From Pseudomonadota bacterium (GTDB lineage Bacteria > Pseudomonadota > Alphaproteobacteria > Rhizobiales > Rhizobiaceae): a DNA stretch of 31,241 nt. The DNA lies in contig JAEWOP010000243.1 in the NCBI GenBank assembly GCA_023399635.1, forward strand, positions 1-31,241. Reading direction: 5' to 3'. Shown here piece by piece: positions 1 to 6,123 of the stretch; position 1 is the stretch's first letter; each line of letters opens with the position of its first letter. A program made the translations under genes and the position numbers. The notes under the pieces were generated by a model. It worked only from the letters and a program-made list of their open reading frames with translations, had not been told where the DNA came from and made no database searches.

Positions 1-1011
1 GTCCTGCTGATCGACGAGATCGACAATTTCGTCCAGCGAGGATCGATCGGACACGCCAGGTCTGACGAATGGACCCGCGGCATCGTCAATGCGCTTCTGG
101 AGTGCATGGACGGGGCCACCGAGCGCCAGGGGGTGGTCGTCATCGGCGCTACGAACGATCCAGCCTGCATCGACGCCGCATTGCGCCGAGCAGGGCGTCT
201 GGATCGGCACATCGAAATCCCGCTTCCGGACGAGGAGGCACGAGCCGCGATCCTCGCGCAGCACCTCGGTGTTGCCGACGATTTTCCGCTCGGGCTGTTC
301 CGCCGAAAGACGGCAGGCATGTCAGGCGCGGACCTGGAGCGTGTCGCCAGAGACGCCCGCCGCATCGCTCGCCGTGAAAACGTGGAGCTTCGGCACAGCC
401 ACATCGCCCGTGCGCTGCCTCGGCGCGAGGCGAGGACGGCGGAGAGCATCCGTCACATCGCTGTACACGAAGTCGGGCATGCCCTTGTTGCTTCCGTCCT
501 CGGCGCAGAGGTGCAGGAGGTCTACGTGACCCGCGATCGCAACCCCTCGGAGGAGGCGGACGTCGCCGGCGCGGCAATCGTGATGATGCGCGACGGACGA
601 AGGGACGCTCAGTGGTACAGCGACCATGCCGCGTACATGCTCGGCGGACTCGCGGCTGAAAAGGTCGTCTACGGAAGGCACGGAGACGGCGTCATGGTCG
701 ACCTGACCGAAGCTACCAATCTCATCTCTTACTCGCTGGCGTCGGTTGGCATGGGTGACACTCTGCTGTCCGAGGGCCATCGCGATCCTCGGGCCCTGGC
801 GGCGGCGCGTCAGTTCGATCCGGGTCTTCGGAGGCGAGTGGAAGACCTGTTGCAGGAACAGGTCGAGCGCGCCCGCGACATCATCGGGCAACACCGTCAG
901 GCATTCGACGAACTCGTGGAGCGGCTCGTGCAGCGCAGTAGGCTCGACGGCGCGGAAGTCCGCGAGGTCCTGAGCGCCTACGCGCCCGTCCAGCTGTCGC
1001 TTGCAGTGTAG
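1..1011 (+). CDS. FtsH-like AAA+ ATPase with M41 zinc protease domain (5' end missing)
   Basis: The reading frame is open from base 1, so the start lies left of the window; 336 residues are visible. Residues 2-8 (LLIDEID) are a Walker B motif. They are followed by the second region of homology (GATNDP, then RRAGRLDRHIEIPLPD) and the AAA lid. An M41 peptidase domain follows with the zinc motif HEVGH (bases 466-480) and a downstream GGLAAEKVVYG...MVDL segment that resembles the third zinc ligand region of FtsH. It should be an ATP-dependent metalloprotease that unfolds and degrades proteins. Whether it has the membrane anchors of housekeeping FtsH cannot be seen. It is the first visible gene of a rightward series on an integrated element, 10 bases before a phosphoesterase gene, so it is probably an accessory paralogue rather than the cellular FtsH. 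Confidence 0.85.
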   Translation, partial: VLLIDEIDNFVQRGSIGHARSDEWTRGIVNALLECMDGATERQGVVVIGATNDPACIDAALRRAGRLDRHIEIPLPDEEARAAILAQHLGVADDFPLGLFRRKTAGMSGADLERVARDARRIARRENVELRHSHIARALPRREARTAESIRHIAVHEVGHALVASVLGAEVQEVYVTRDRNPSEEADVAGAAIVMMRDGRRDAQWYSDHAAYMLGGLAAEKVVYGRHGDGVMVDLTEATNLISYSLASVGMGDTLLSEGHRDPRALAAARQFDPGLRRRVEDLLQEQVERARDIIGQHRQAFDELVERLVQRSRLDGAEVREVLSAYAPVQLSLAV

Positions 1012-1021
1012 GAGGGGTCAC

Positions 1022-1573
1022 ATGTTCGTTGGTAAGTTCTACATCAGCGACACCCACCTCGGCCACGAGCGCCTCCTCGACATGCAGCCGCGAGCGTTCT
1101 CCAGTATCCAGGAGCATGACGAGCATATCATCGAGTGCTGGAACTCCGTCGTGCGCGACGACGATATCGTCTATCACCTCGGCGATTTCGCCTTCGCGCT
1201 GTCGCGCAACGCGGACCGTGTCCGGGAGATTTTCGGACGGCTCCGAGGGCGCAAGCACCTCGTGATCGGAAATCACGACGTCGACAAGAAGGGCAACCTA
1301 CACCCGACGCTTGCGGCGCTGGACTGGGCGGCCAGGCCAGAACACGCGCTGCGCACGCGGGACGGCGGCCGCGACGTCTACATGTCGCACTACGCCGCCC
1401 GGACGTGGCCGTCACAGCACTACGGTGCGATCCATTTCTACGGACACAGCCACGGCCGTCTGCCGTCGTACGGCCTGAGCCGCGACGTCGGCGTCGACAT
1501 GCCCGATGTCGCCTTCACGCCGAAGACCTTCGCAGAACTTACCGCAAGTATGGAGCTCCCCGATGTCAAATGA
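1022..1573 (+). CDS. calcineurin-like metallophosphoesterase
   Basis: A 183-residue protein of the compact bacterial metallophosphoesterase family. The two-metal motifs appear in order: DTHLGH (residues 10-15), GDFA (54-57), GNHD (83-86), a histidine in MSHYAARTW, and GHSH near the C terminus. Members hydrolyse phosphomonoesters or diesters; the substrate cannot be predicted. The ATG at 1022 is chosen because AGGAGGGG stands just before it; an upstream in-frame start would overlap the protease gene. It lies 10 bases after the AAA/M41 gene, and its stop overlaps the next start, so the genes are probably co-transcribed. Small phosphoesterases of this type are common cargo on phages and integrative elements. 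Confidence 0.85.
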   Translation: MFVGKFYISDTHLGHERLLDMQPRAFSSIQEHDEHIIECWNSVVRDDDIVYHLGDFAFALSRNADRVREIFGRLRGRKHLVIGNHDVDKKGNLHPTLAALDWAARPEHALRTRDGGRDVYMSHYAARTWPSQHYGAIHFYGHSHGRLPSYGLSRDVGVDMPDVAFTPKTFAELTASMELPDVK

Positions 1574-1793
1574 AGTCAGCAGGGCGGCCGCCTTCTTCAT
1601 CCGGGTGTGCGTAGAGCATAGACGCCTGTTCCCGCTGCGTAACATCTTTGTCGTCACGGACGGATTTGACAGCGCGGCTGACGAGGCGAAGTTCGTCGAA
1701 GACGTTGGTGATATCGTAGAGCGGTATCGCCTTGGCGAGGATTTTGACGACATGTCCGACGAACTACGAGAGGAATTCAGGAGCCTGGGATGA
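1563..1793 (+). CDS. small hypothetical protein
   Basis: A 76-residue acidic protein that I do not recognise. The start ATG at 1563 overlaps the end of the phosphoesterase gene by 11 bases and its stop overlaps the next start in an ATGA arrangement, which is good evidence for translation as part of an operon. No signal peptide, membrane segment or cysteine motif is visible. The C-terminal half is rich in Asp and Glu (EDVGDIVERYR, EDFDDMSDELREEF) and looks helical. Confidence 0.6.
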   Translation: MSNEVSRAAAFFIRVCVEHRRLFPLRNIFVVTDGFDSAADEAKFVEDVGDIVERYRLGEDFDDMSDELREEFRSLG

Positions 1794-2179
1794 CGGACAT
1801 CGAGACGGCGCTCGCATGGCAGCGGGGCGAGATAGACGGGTTCGAAGCGCGGCGTCGGACGGGCGCGAGGTCTTACGGCGACCTGTACCTCATTCTTCGA
1901 GACCACAACGCCGTGCTGATCTTCAAACCCGGCGACGTCGCCCGTCGGGCGGTCCGAGGGGAGGTGTCCCGGGAAGACGTCGTAAAAGTTTTCGGGCTTG
2001 AGGACGACGTCGAAGCTTTCATTTCGGCCTGGGCTCTCTCCGATGCGAGAGAGCGGCTCAGGGCGTCGACGGAGGCCAGTAAGATTGCCGCCGCGCTCGA
2101 AATCCTTGACCGCGTTCCCGATGTCGACCCCGACCCCGATGACGAAATCAAGCCCGCCGGCGGAACCGGCGAAAATTAG
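1790..2179 (+). CDS. hypothetical protein
   Basis: A 129-residue soluble protein with no family I recognise. Its ATG overlaps the stop of the preceding gene (ATGA at 1790-1793), implying translational coupling. The N-terminal part is mixed alpha/beta (ETALAWQRGEIDGFEARRRTG, DLYLILRDHNAVLIF). The last 25 residues are low in complexity and acidic, with a DVDPDPDDE stretch, and look disordered. It belongs to the same overlapping cargo operon as the phosphoesterase. The following gene starts 58 bases later with its own ribosome site. Confidence 0.6.
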   Translation: MTDIETALAWQRGEIDGFEARRRTGARSYGDLYLILRDHNAVLIFKPGDVARRAVRGEVSREDVVKVFGLEDDVEAFISAWALSDARERLRASTEASKIAAALEILDRVPDVDPDPDDEIKPAGGTGEN

Positions 2180-2237
2180 GTTTCCGGGATTCCGAACACA
2201 CCATCGATGTCAGACCAGAGTTAAGGGAGACATCGAA

Positions 2238-2711
2238 ATGGCTGCAAGGTGGGAACAGGACACGGACACGGCGCTGATCGAGCTGTGGAGAGCGGGGCAA
2301 TCAATCGACGGGATCGCCGAGAAGATCGGCCGGACGCCGTCGGCGGTGCAGAGCAGGGCGTGCAAATTACGGCTACAGAGACAGCCCGGAGACCGCTCCC
2401 GGTACGCCCCCGTTACGTCCGACGGGAAGGTCTACTGGACGCTGACGGATGACGACAGGCTGCGGGCGCTTATGAAAGCGAGGGTCGACGTCGCGGAAGC
2501 GGCTCGACAGCTCGGACGGACGGTCTCGGCGACCGAAACGCGGTGGAAGCGCCTCGGCAGGCCAGGCTCGCCGAGGGTCCATGTGGCCGTCGCGGCAAAG
2601 ACGCGACAGTGCATGTGCTGCCGCGGCGTCTTCAACTCGTCGCACAACGGAAACCGGCTGTGCCTGCCGTGCGGGCAGTATCCCGCCGGCAGCCGCAGTC
2701 AGTACGACTGA
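2238..2711 (+). CDS. two-repeat helix-turn-helix (SANT/GcrA-like) protein with C-terminal zinc finger
   Basis: A 157-residue putative DNA-binding protein. Residues 1-40 (WEQDTDTALIELW ... GIAEKIGRTPSAVQSRACKL) form a Myb/SANT-like helix-turn-helix of the kind seen in GcrA-type regulators. A second, similar unit follows (WTLTDDDRLRALMKARVDV, then EAARQLGRTVSATETRWKRLG). The C terminus has CMCCRGVF and CLPC, four cysteines spaced like a small zinc ribbon or treble clef. ATG 2238 follows a GGGAGA-type ribosome site; the upstream frame extension has no family features. Such proteins occur in alphaproteobacterial phages and mobile elements and probably regulate element genes. DNA binding is inferred from the fold; the target is unknown. 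Confidence 0.65.
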   Translation: MAARWEQDTDTALIELWRAGQSIDGIAEKIGRTPSAVQSRACKLRLQRQPGDRSRYAPVTSDGKVYWTLTDDDRLRALMKARVDVAEAARQLGRTVSATETRWKRLGRPGSPRVHVAVAAKTRQCMCCRGVFNSSHNGNRLCLPCGQYPAGSRSQYD

Positions 2712-2723
2712 GCGGGCGCTCTA

Positions 2724-2768
2724 AATTCAAGAACTCGATGATACGCGGCGTGGTTGAGTTCTTGAATT
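2724..2768. repeat. 13-bp perfect inverted repeat
   Basis: AATTCAAGAACTC at 2724-2736 is repeated inverted as GAGTTCTTGAATT at 2756-2768, with a 19-base spacer. It begins 12 bases after the helix-turn-helix gene. It is AT-rich with no following T-run, so an operator or the remnant of a small element is as likely as a terminator. Confidence 0.7.
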
Positions 2769-2830
2769 ACGATATGAACAAGTAAGACTTTAATCGAAGT
2801 GTCAGGAAATCCGCGTCAAGCATCAGAGTT

Positions 2831-2878
2831 AGTTTACAAATGTCGCAGAACAAACGGATTTTGCGACATTTGTAAACT
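2831..2878. repeat. 17-bp perfect inverted repeat upstream of the excisionase-like gene
   Basis: AGTTTACAAATGTCGCA at 2831-2847 and its exact reverse complement at 2862-2878 are separated by 14 bases. The arms are long, perfect and AT-rich inside GC-rich DNA. The repeat lies about 80 bases upstream of the excisionase-like gene and just upstream of a TTGACA hexamer at 2902-2907. Likely roles are a regulator or recombinase binding site. A terminator hairpin is less likely because no T-run follows directly. Confidence 0.75.
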
Positions 2879-2929
2879 CGTCTGCTGGTTGTATTTTCTT
2901 GTTGACACAGATGGTCCCGATGCGCTTTC

Positions 2930-2939
2930 TACCGCCAAC
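2930..2939 (+). repeat. TACCGCCAAC copy 1 (candidate Int/Xis or regulator site)
   Basis: The decamer TACCGCCAAC stands 21 bases before the excisionase-like start codon. The same decamer occurs twice at 4684-4704, between the integrase and the attachment site. It also lies just downstream of the TTGACA at 2902-2907, in the likely promoter or leader of the recombination genes. Confidence 0.5.
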
Positions 2940-2960
2940 GAAACGACGAGGTAGCGGGCA

Positions 2961-3524
2961 ATGAAGGAAATGGACATCACCGAGGAGTCACGACGTCTGA
3001 TCTCCGATCTCGAGGAGAACTACTTCGACTTCGTCGAGGGTATGGACTCGATGATCGGCCGACTCGGAGACGTCCAAGCAGGTTTCCAGAAGATCGCGGA
3101 CAGAATGGTCCCGCTCGATCCCGGGCAGGACACGCCACTCTCTCTGGATCAGGCGATCTGCCTGCCGGAGTTCGGCGGCACCCTCTACCTGGACGTACGC
3201 GTTTCTGTTCCGTCACCGACAATTTCCGTGAAGACGATGCGCGCCGCGATTGCCGCGGGTCGTCTCGCATTCATCAGGCCCAACAAGAACCTGTTCGTAA
3301 CGCGTCGACAACTCAAGGAGTGGATGTCATCATGCCTCGTAGAAGGATCAACCAAGGACCCGTCCTCCGCGAACGCGAGCCCCGCTACGACAGCGGCGGC
3401 AAGCTCACCCACCGCGGCACCTTCTTCATCGACGACATCGGAGCGAAGCCACGGCAAACTCCGACAGGATGCAGTTTCGTCGATGCTTCAGAGTATGCGT
3501 CCGCCCGCGAAGAAGCGCTCTTAA
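2961..3524 (+). CDS. excisionase-like helix-turn-helix protein
   Basis: A 187-residue protein placed directly before the integrase. Residues 1-55 are acidic and helical. Residues from about 90 to 122 (TMRAAIAAGRLAFIRPNKNLFVTRRQLKEW) read as a MerR/excisionase-type winged helix-turn-helix, in which a DNA-reading helix is followed by a wing and a closing RRQLKEW helix. The last 65 residues are low in complexity (Ala/Ser/Thr/Pro), because they overlap the start of the integrase gene in another frame by about 190 bases. It probably directs excision or regulates the integrase. The family call rests on the small DNA-binding segment and the position beside int. Confidence 0.6.
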   Translation: MKEMDITEESRRLISDLEENYFDFVEGMDSMIGRLGDVQAGFQKIADRMVPLDPGQDTPLSLDQAICLPEFGGTLYLDVRVSVPSPTISVKTMRAAIAAGRLAFIRPNKNLFVTRRQLKEWMSSCLVEGSTKDPSSANASPATTAAASSPTAAPSSSTTSERSHGKLRQDAVSSMLQSMRPPAKKRS

Positions 3525-4627
3525 AGCTTCACGAGTACAACGTCGCCCGGTTCGCGGCGAAGGCAGCCTCGGGTGTCGCCAAGGGCGCTAGTCTGGAAGC
3601 CGAACACGTGAAGATCGGCGATCTCATTCTCTTCTACCTCCACGGCGAAGCGGAGGAGATCGAGGCGATGCCCGACCACAGGCGTCGCGAACACCTATCC
3701 CATATCCAGTGCCTCAGCGGGTTCTGGGGGGATCGGTGCGTATCGGAGATCAACAAGATCAATTCGAAAGAATACCAGAAGGGGAAGAAGCGCTCCGTCG
3801 CGCGTAACAAGCTCATCCTCCTCAAGTCGATCATCAACTACGCGGCGGGGCAAAGCCAGGTGAAAATCTACGAAGGCCAGCTCGATTATCACCAGCCCAG
3901 CCGCTTGAAGTCGCGCGTCGACTACTACGAGATCGACGAGATGGTCAGGATGTACAAGGCGGCGATGCGCCGACGGCGCACCTGGAGGGAAGGCCGTCAG
4001 GCGGTTTTGGAGGCGCGGGGGGAAACCGTGGAGGATCAGGTGGCCGTAGAGAAGCGGTACGTGGCACGGCACGTCGGGAAATTCCTCTTGACCGCCGTAA
4101 TGACGGGAACCAGGTCTTCCCGCATCCAGGAGGCATCGTTCATCCGGGAGCCGGGACGTCCGTGGATCGACCTGAAGAACGGCATCTTCTACCGCGCCGC
4201 CCTCGAAGAGGACGTCGCGCCGAACAAGAGGGCTGACCCGATCCAGATTCCCGAGCGATTGCTTCGGATGATGCGCCGTTGGCATCACGGCAGCGCTAAG
4301 GTGCCAGGCTGCCGATACCTGATCGAGTACAACGGCAGGCCCGTCGACTGCCGCAAGGCGTTCTACACACTGAAGAACGAGGTGCTGTCGCCGGAGCGGG
4401 CGAAGGTACTGAACAGGCACAGCCTGAAGCACACGGCGGTCACGATGCTTCTGAAGGACGGCGTGTCAGTGGAAGCGGTCGCACACTACGTCTCGACGAC
4501 GCCCGAGGTTATCCGGCAGGTCTATTCCCAGGTCATCCCCGGAGAGCTGTCTGAGGTGCATCGCTCTCTCAACAGGAAGAAGCGCCCGAAGCCTGGCGAC
4601 AAGTCCGACCTGCCAAAAGCCGCTTGA
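3332..4627 (+). CDS. tyrosine recombinase (site-specific integrase)
   Basis: A 431-residue phage-type integrase. The N-terminal 170 residues form the arm-binding and core-binding (SAM-like) region. The catalytic domain shows TGTRSS (Arg about 261, the first catalytic arginine), RHSLKHT (His 363, Lys 366, His 367 in the H-x-x-R box), EAVAHYVS (His about 385) and RQVYSQV (nucleophile Tyr about 398). The second catalytic arginine is replaced by lysine, which is unusual. ATG 3332 follows AAGGAG at 3315-3320 with an 11-base gap; GTG 3320 is a possible alternative. The gene points toward the tRNA-Pro fragment 160 bases downstream, the usual layout for an element that integrates at the 3' end of a tRNA gene. 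Confidence 0.9.
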   Translation: MPRRRINQGPVLREREPRYDSGGKLTHRGTFFIDDIGAKPRQTPTGCSFVDASEYASAREEALLKLHEYNVARFAAKAASGVAKGASLEAEHVKIGDLILFYLHGEAEEIEAMPDHRRREHLSHIQCLSGFWGDRCVSEINKINSKEYQKGKKRSVARNKLILLKSIINYAAGQSQVKIYEGQLDYHQPSRLKSRVDYYEIDEMVRMYKAAMRRRRTWREGRQAVLEARGETVEDQVAVEKRYVARHVGKFLLTAVMTGTRSSRIQEASFIREPGRPWIDLKNGIFYRAALEEDVAPNKRADPIQIPERLLRMMRRWHHGSAKVPGCRYLIEYNGRPVDCRKAFYTLKNEVLSPERAKVLNRHSLKHTAVTMLLKDGVSVEAVAHYVSTTPEVIRQVYSQVIPGELSEVHRSLNRKKRPKPGDKSDLPKAA

Positions 4628-4635
4628 CTCAAGTC

Positions 4636-4668
4636 GAACATCCGGCCATTGGTCGGATGTTCTTGTTT
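4636..4668 (+). terminator. intrinsic terminator after the integrase
   Basis: GAACATCCG (4636-4644) pairs with CGGATGTTC (4654-4662) around a 9-base loop and is followed by TTGTTT. It begins 8 bases after the integrase stop and should end transcription of the excisionase-integrase unit. Confidence 0.7.
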
Positions 4669-4683
4669 GAGGGGTGTCGGTCA

Positions 4684-4704
4684 TACCGCCAACATACCGC
4701 CAAC
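4684..4704 (+). repeat. tandem TACCGCCAAC copies 2 and 3 (candidate integrase arm sites)
   Basis: TACCGCCAAC occurs at 4684-4693 and again at 4695-4704, part of a tandem 11-mer CATACCGCCAA. They lie between the integrase terminator and the tRNA-Pro fragment, about 90 bases from the core, where arm-type integrase sites usually sit. An 8-bp inverted repeat (CGGGAACG 4722-4729, CGTTCCCG 4746-4753) lies between them and the core. Confidence 0.55.
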
Positions 4705-4788
4705 AGATCAACGGAAATAAGCGGGAACGAACGGGCATTAACGGCCGTTCCCGGGTATCAAAAGGCCTTGTGGTGTGCTTGGTGTCGG

Positions 4789-4836
4789 TGGTTTGGGACC
4801 AGAGGGTCGGGAGTTCGAATCTCTCCACTCCGACCA
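4789..4836 (+). other. attachment site: 3' fragment of tRNA-Pro(TGG) at the element-chromosome junction
   Basis: The last 48 bases match the 3' part of an alphaproteobacterial tRNA-Pro(TGG): anticodon loop TTTGGGA (4792-4798), variable region, T-arm GGGAG-TTCGAAT-CTCTC (4811-4827), acceptor strand CACTCCG, discriminator A and an encoded CCA (4834-4836). The expected 5' half beginning CGGAGTG is absent, and the upstream bases do not complete the anticodon stem. A partial tRNA 3' end beside an integrase is the usual signature of an integrated island; the intact tRNA-Pro should lie at the other end of the element, left of this window. Confidence 0.8.
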
Positions 4837-4882
4837 CGCGCCGGAAGGCCACCATCCGGCCATCCTGGGAGCGTCGTCGCGA

Positions 4883-5188
4883 ATGTCCGCTAGAATCTAT
4901 CGTCCCGCACGCAATGCCATGCAATCCGGCAAAGCCAAGACCCATCTGTGGGTGCTTGAGTTTGATCAGGACAGCCCGCGGCGGATCGATCCAATCCTTG
5001 GCTACACATCTTCGTCTGATACCCGCCAGCAAGTTCGGCTGACATTTGAGACGCAGGAGCAGGCGGAAGCATATGCCCGCCGTGAAGGTATCGCTTACCG
5101 GGTCGTTGCCCCAAAGGAAGTGGCGCGGCAGGTCGTGTCCTACACCGACAATTTCCGATACAACCGCATCCAACCCTGGACGCACTGA
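4883..5188 (+). CDS. ETC complex I subunit, NDUFS4 / 18-kDa (AQDQ) type
   Basis: A 101-residue protein of the PF04800 family, the bacterial homologue of mitochondrial complex I accessory subunit NDUFS4, found in alphaproteobacteria. It should sit on the peripheral arm of NADH:ubiquinone oxidoreductase on the cytoplasmic side. Family features are the N-terminal ARIYRPARNAMQSGKAKT, the central W-x-L-E-F segment (LWVLEF), the F-x-T-x-E-x-A helix (LTFETQEQAEAYARREGIAY) and the C-terminal DNFRYNRIQPWTH. ATG 4883 is chosen because the homology starts there; an extension upstream would run through the tRNA-Pro fragment. It is the first chromosomal gene beyond the element and lies 39 bases before tRNA-Arg. 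Confidence 0.9.
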   Translation: MSARIYRPARNAMQSGKAKTHLWVLEFDQDSPRRIDPILGYTSSSDTRQQVRLTFETQEQAEAYARREGIAYRVVAPKEVARQVVSYTDNFRYNRIQPWTH

Positions 5189-5227
5189 CTCTCTTCACTC
5201 GATTGCCTTGGCGTTTCGGCGCCCGTC

Positions 5228-5304
5228 GGCCCCGTAGCTCAGCTGGATAGAGCATTCGCCTTCTAAGCGAACGGTCGCAGGTTCGAATCCTGCCGGGGTC
5301 GCCA
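5228..5304 (+). tRNA. tRNA-Arg (anticodon TCT)
   Basis: A complete 77-base cloverleaf. The acceptor GGCCCCG pairs with CGGGGTC (one G-T pair), the D-arm contains AGCTCAGCTGGATAGAGC, and the anticodon loop CTTCTAA gives TCT, which reads AGA/AGG arginine codons. The T-arm is GCAGG-TTCGAAT-CCTGC, followed by discriminator G and an encoded CCA. Confidence 0.97.
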
Positions 5305-5596
5305 ATGCTCAGTGTCTGACCCTCCCATAGATGTCAGATCAGCGTTCTGTTGTACCTGACATCGATATCACCAGTCCCACATCACCAGGAAGTTTGCCGC
5401 CGGGCGCCTGCCGTCCGGCCAAGGCATCTACACACCGTGCTCCACCTTCTGACGCCGGAAAATGGGTAATGGGTGCTGAGTACAATAAAGCACCGACGAT
5501 TTTTTGGCGTTCCAGCTAATTTTACTATTTTTCTTAAGCCAGCGTGAGCCGATCCTTGAGAGCCTACGCCTTCAAGCAGCGTGAGGAACTGTGAGC
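5305..5596. other. intergenic region without a recognised gene
   Basis: This region lies between tRNA-Arg and the PilZ gene. The only structure I see is an 8-bp inverted repeat, GATGTCAG (5330-5337) and CTGACATC (5356-5363). The part from about 5500 is AT-rich and probably holds the PilZ gene promoter. No convincing reading frame. Confidence 0.5.
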
Positions 5597-5950
5597 ATGG
5601 ACTACAGGTCGAGTATCCCCAGGCCTCAGAACAGCAAAAAGGCCAGAAGGGCAGAGCGCAGAAAGACCCGAATGCATGTGATCATTGCCTATATGGGCAT
5701 GGAGACTGCCGGGGTGATCCGGGATCTGTCCACCTCAGGAGCAGCGATCGATCTGCAGGGGTATTTCCAGGGCATGATCGGGAGCTCCGTGACCCTGAGA
5801 TGCGAGGGCTTTTCCAACGTGGAGGCCAAGATCCGCTGGTTTCGCAACTGCCGCATCGGCGTAGAGTTCGACGGCTGTTCGAATACGGCTGCAAAGGTGC
5901 ATGCCTACTTCAAGTATTTCCACAAGGAGTCAGTTCTTCAGCCGGCTTGA
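5597..5950 (+). CDS. PilZ-domain protein (probable c-di-GMP receptor)
   Basis: A 117-residue single-domain PilZ protein. The c-di-GMP-binding signature is present: RRKTR (Arg21-x3-Arg25) and DLSTSG (Asp43-x-Ser45-x-x-Gly48), followed by the beta-barrel with IRWFRNCRIGVEFD. It should bind cyclic di-GMP in the cytoplasm and pass the signal to motility, envelope or polysaccharide functions. ATG 5597 is preferred over GTG 5591 because GAGGAA at 5582-5587 is then better spaced. It stands alone, so its partner cannot be read from context. Confidence 0.85.
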   Translation: MDYRSSIPRPQNSKKARRAERRKTRMHVIIAYMGMETAGVIRDLSTSGAAIDLQGYFQGMIGSSVTLRCEGFSNVEAKIRWFRNCRIGVEFDGCSNTAAKVHAYFKYFHKESVLQPA

Positions 5951-6123
5951 CCGATTCTCGGACGCCATTGTTGTTGGTGAAGCGGGAAATTCCCGCGATT
6001 CTCTGCTTTCGTTTCCTCCAGCAGCGAACGCCGCCAGCCGGCAATTTCCCTCCAAGCAGGTGAACCGTGCGGAACCTCCCCCATTCAACGCGGTTGTAGC
6101 AGATTGGCAAAGGAGGATGCGCC

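Noticed and set aside
3695..4432. 245-codon minus-strand open frame
   Set aside because: It is antisense to the integrase and has no ribosome site or recognised domain.
4639..4863. 11-base direct repeat CATCCGGCCAT at 4639-4649 and 4853-4863
   Set aside because: One copy is part of the integrase terminator hairpin and the repeat is short; the 48-base tRNA fragment is a better att core.
4624..5042. Plus-strand open frames across the tRNA-Pro fragment
   Set aside because: Their predicted proteins come from translating the att site and tRNA sequence, a common artefact.
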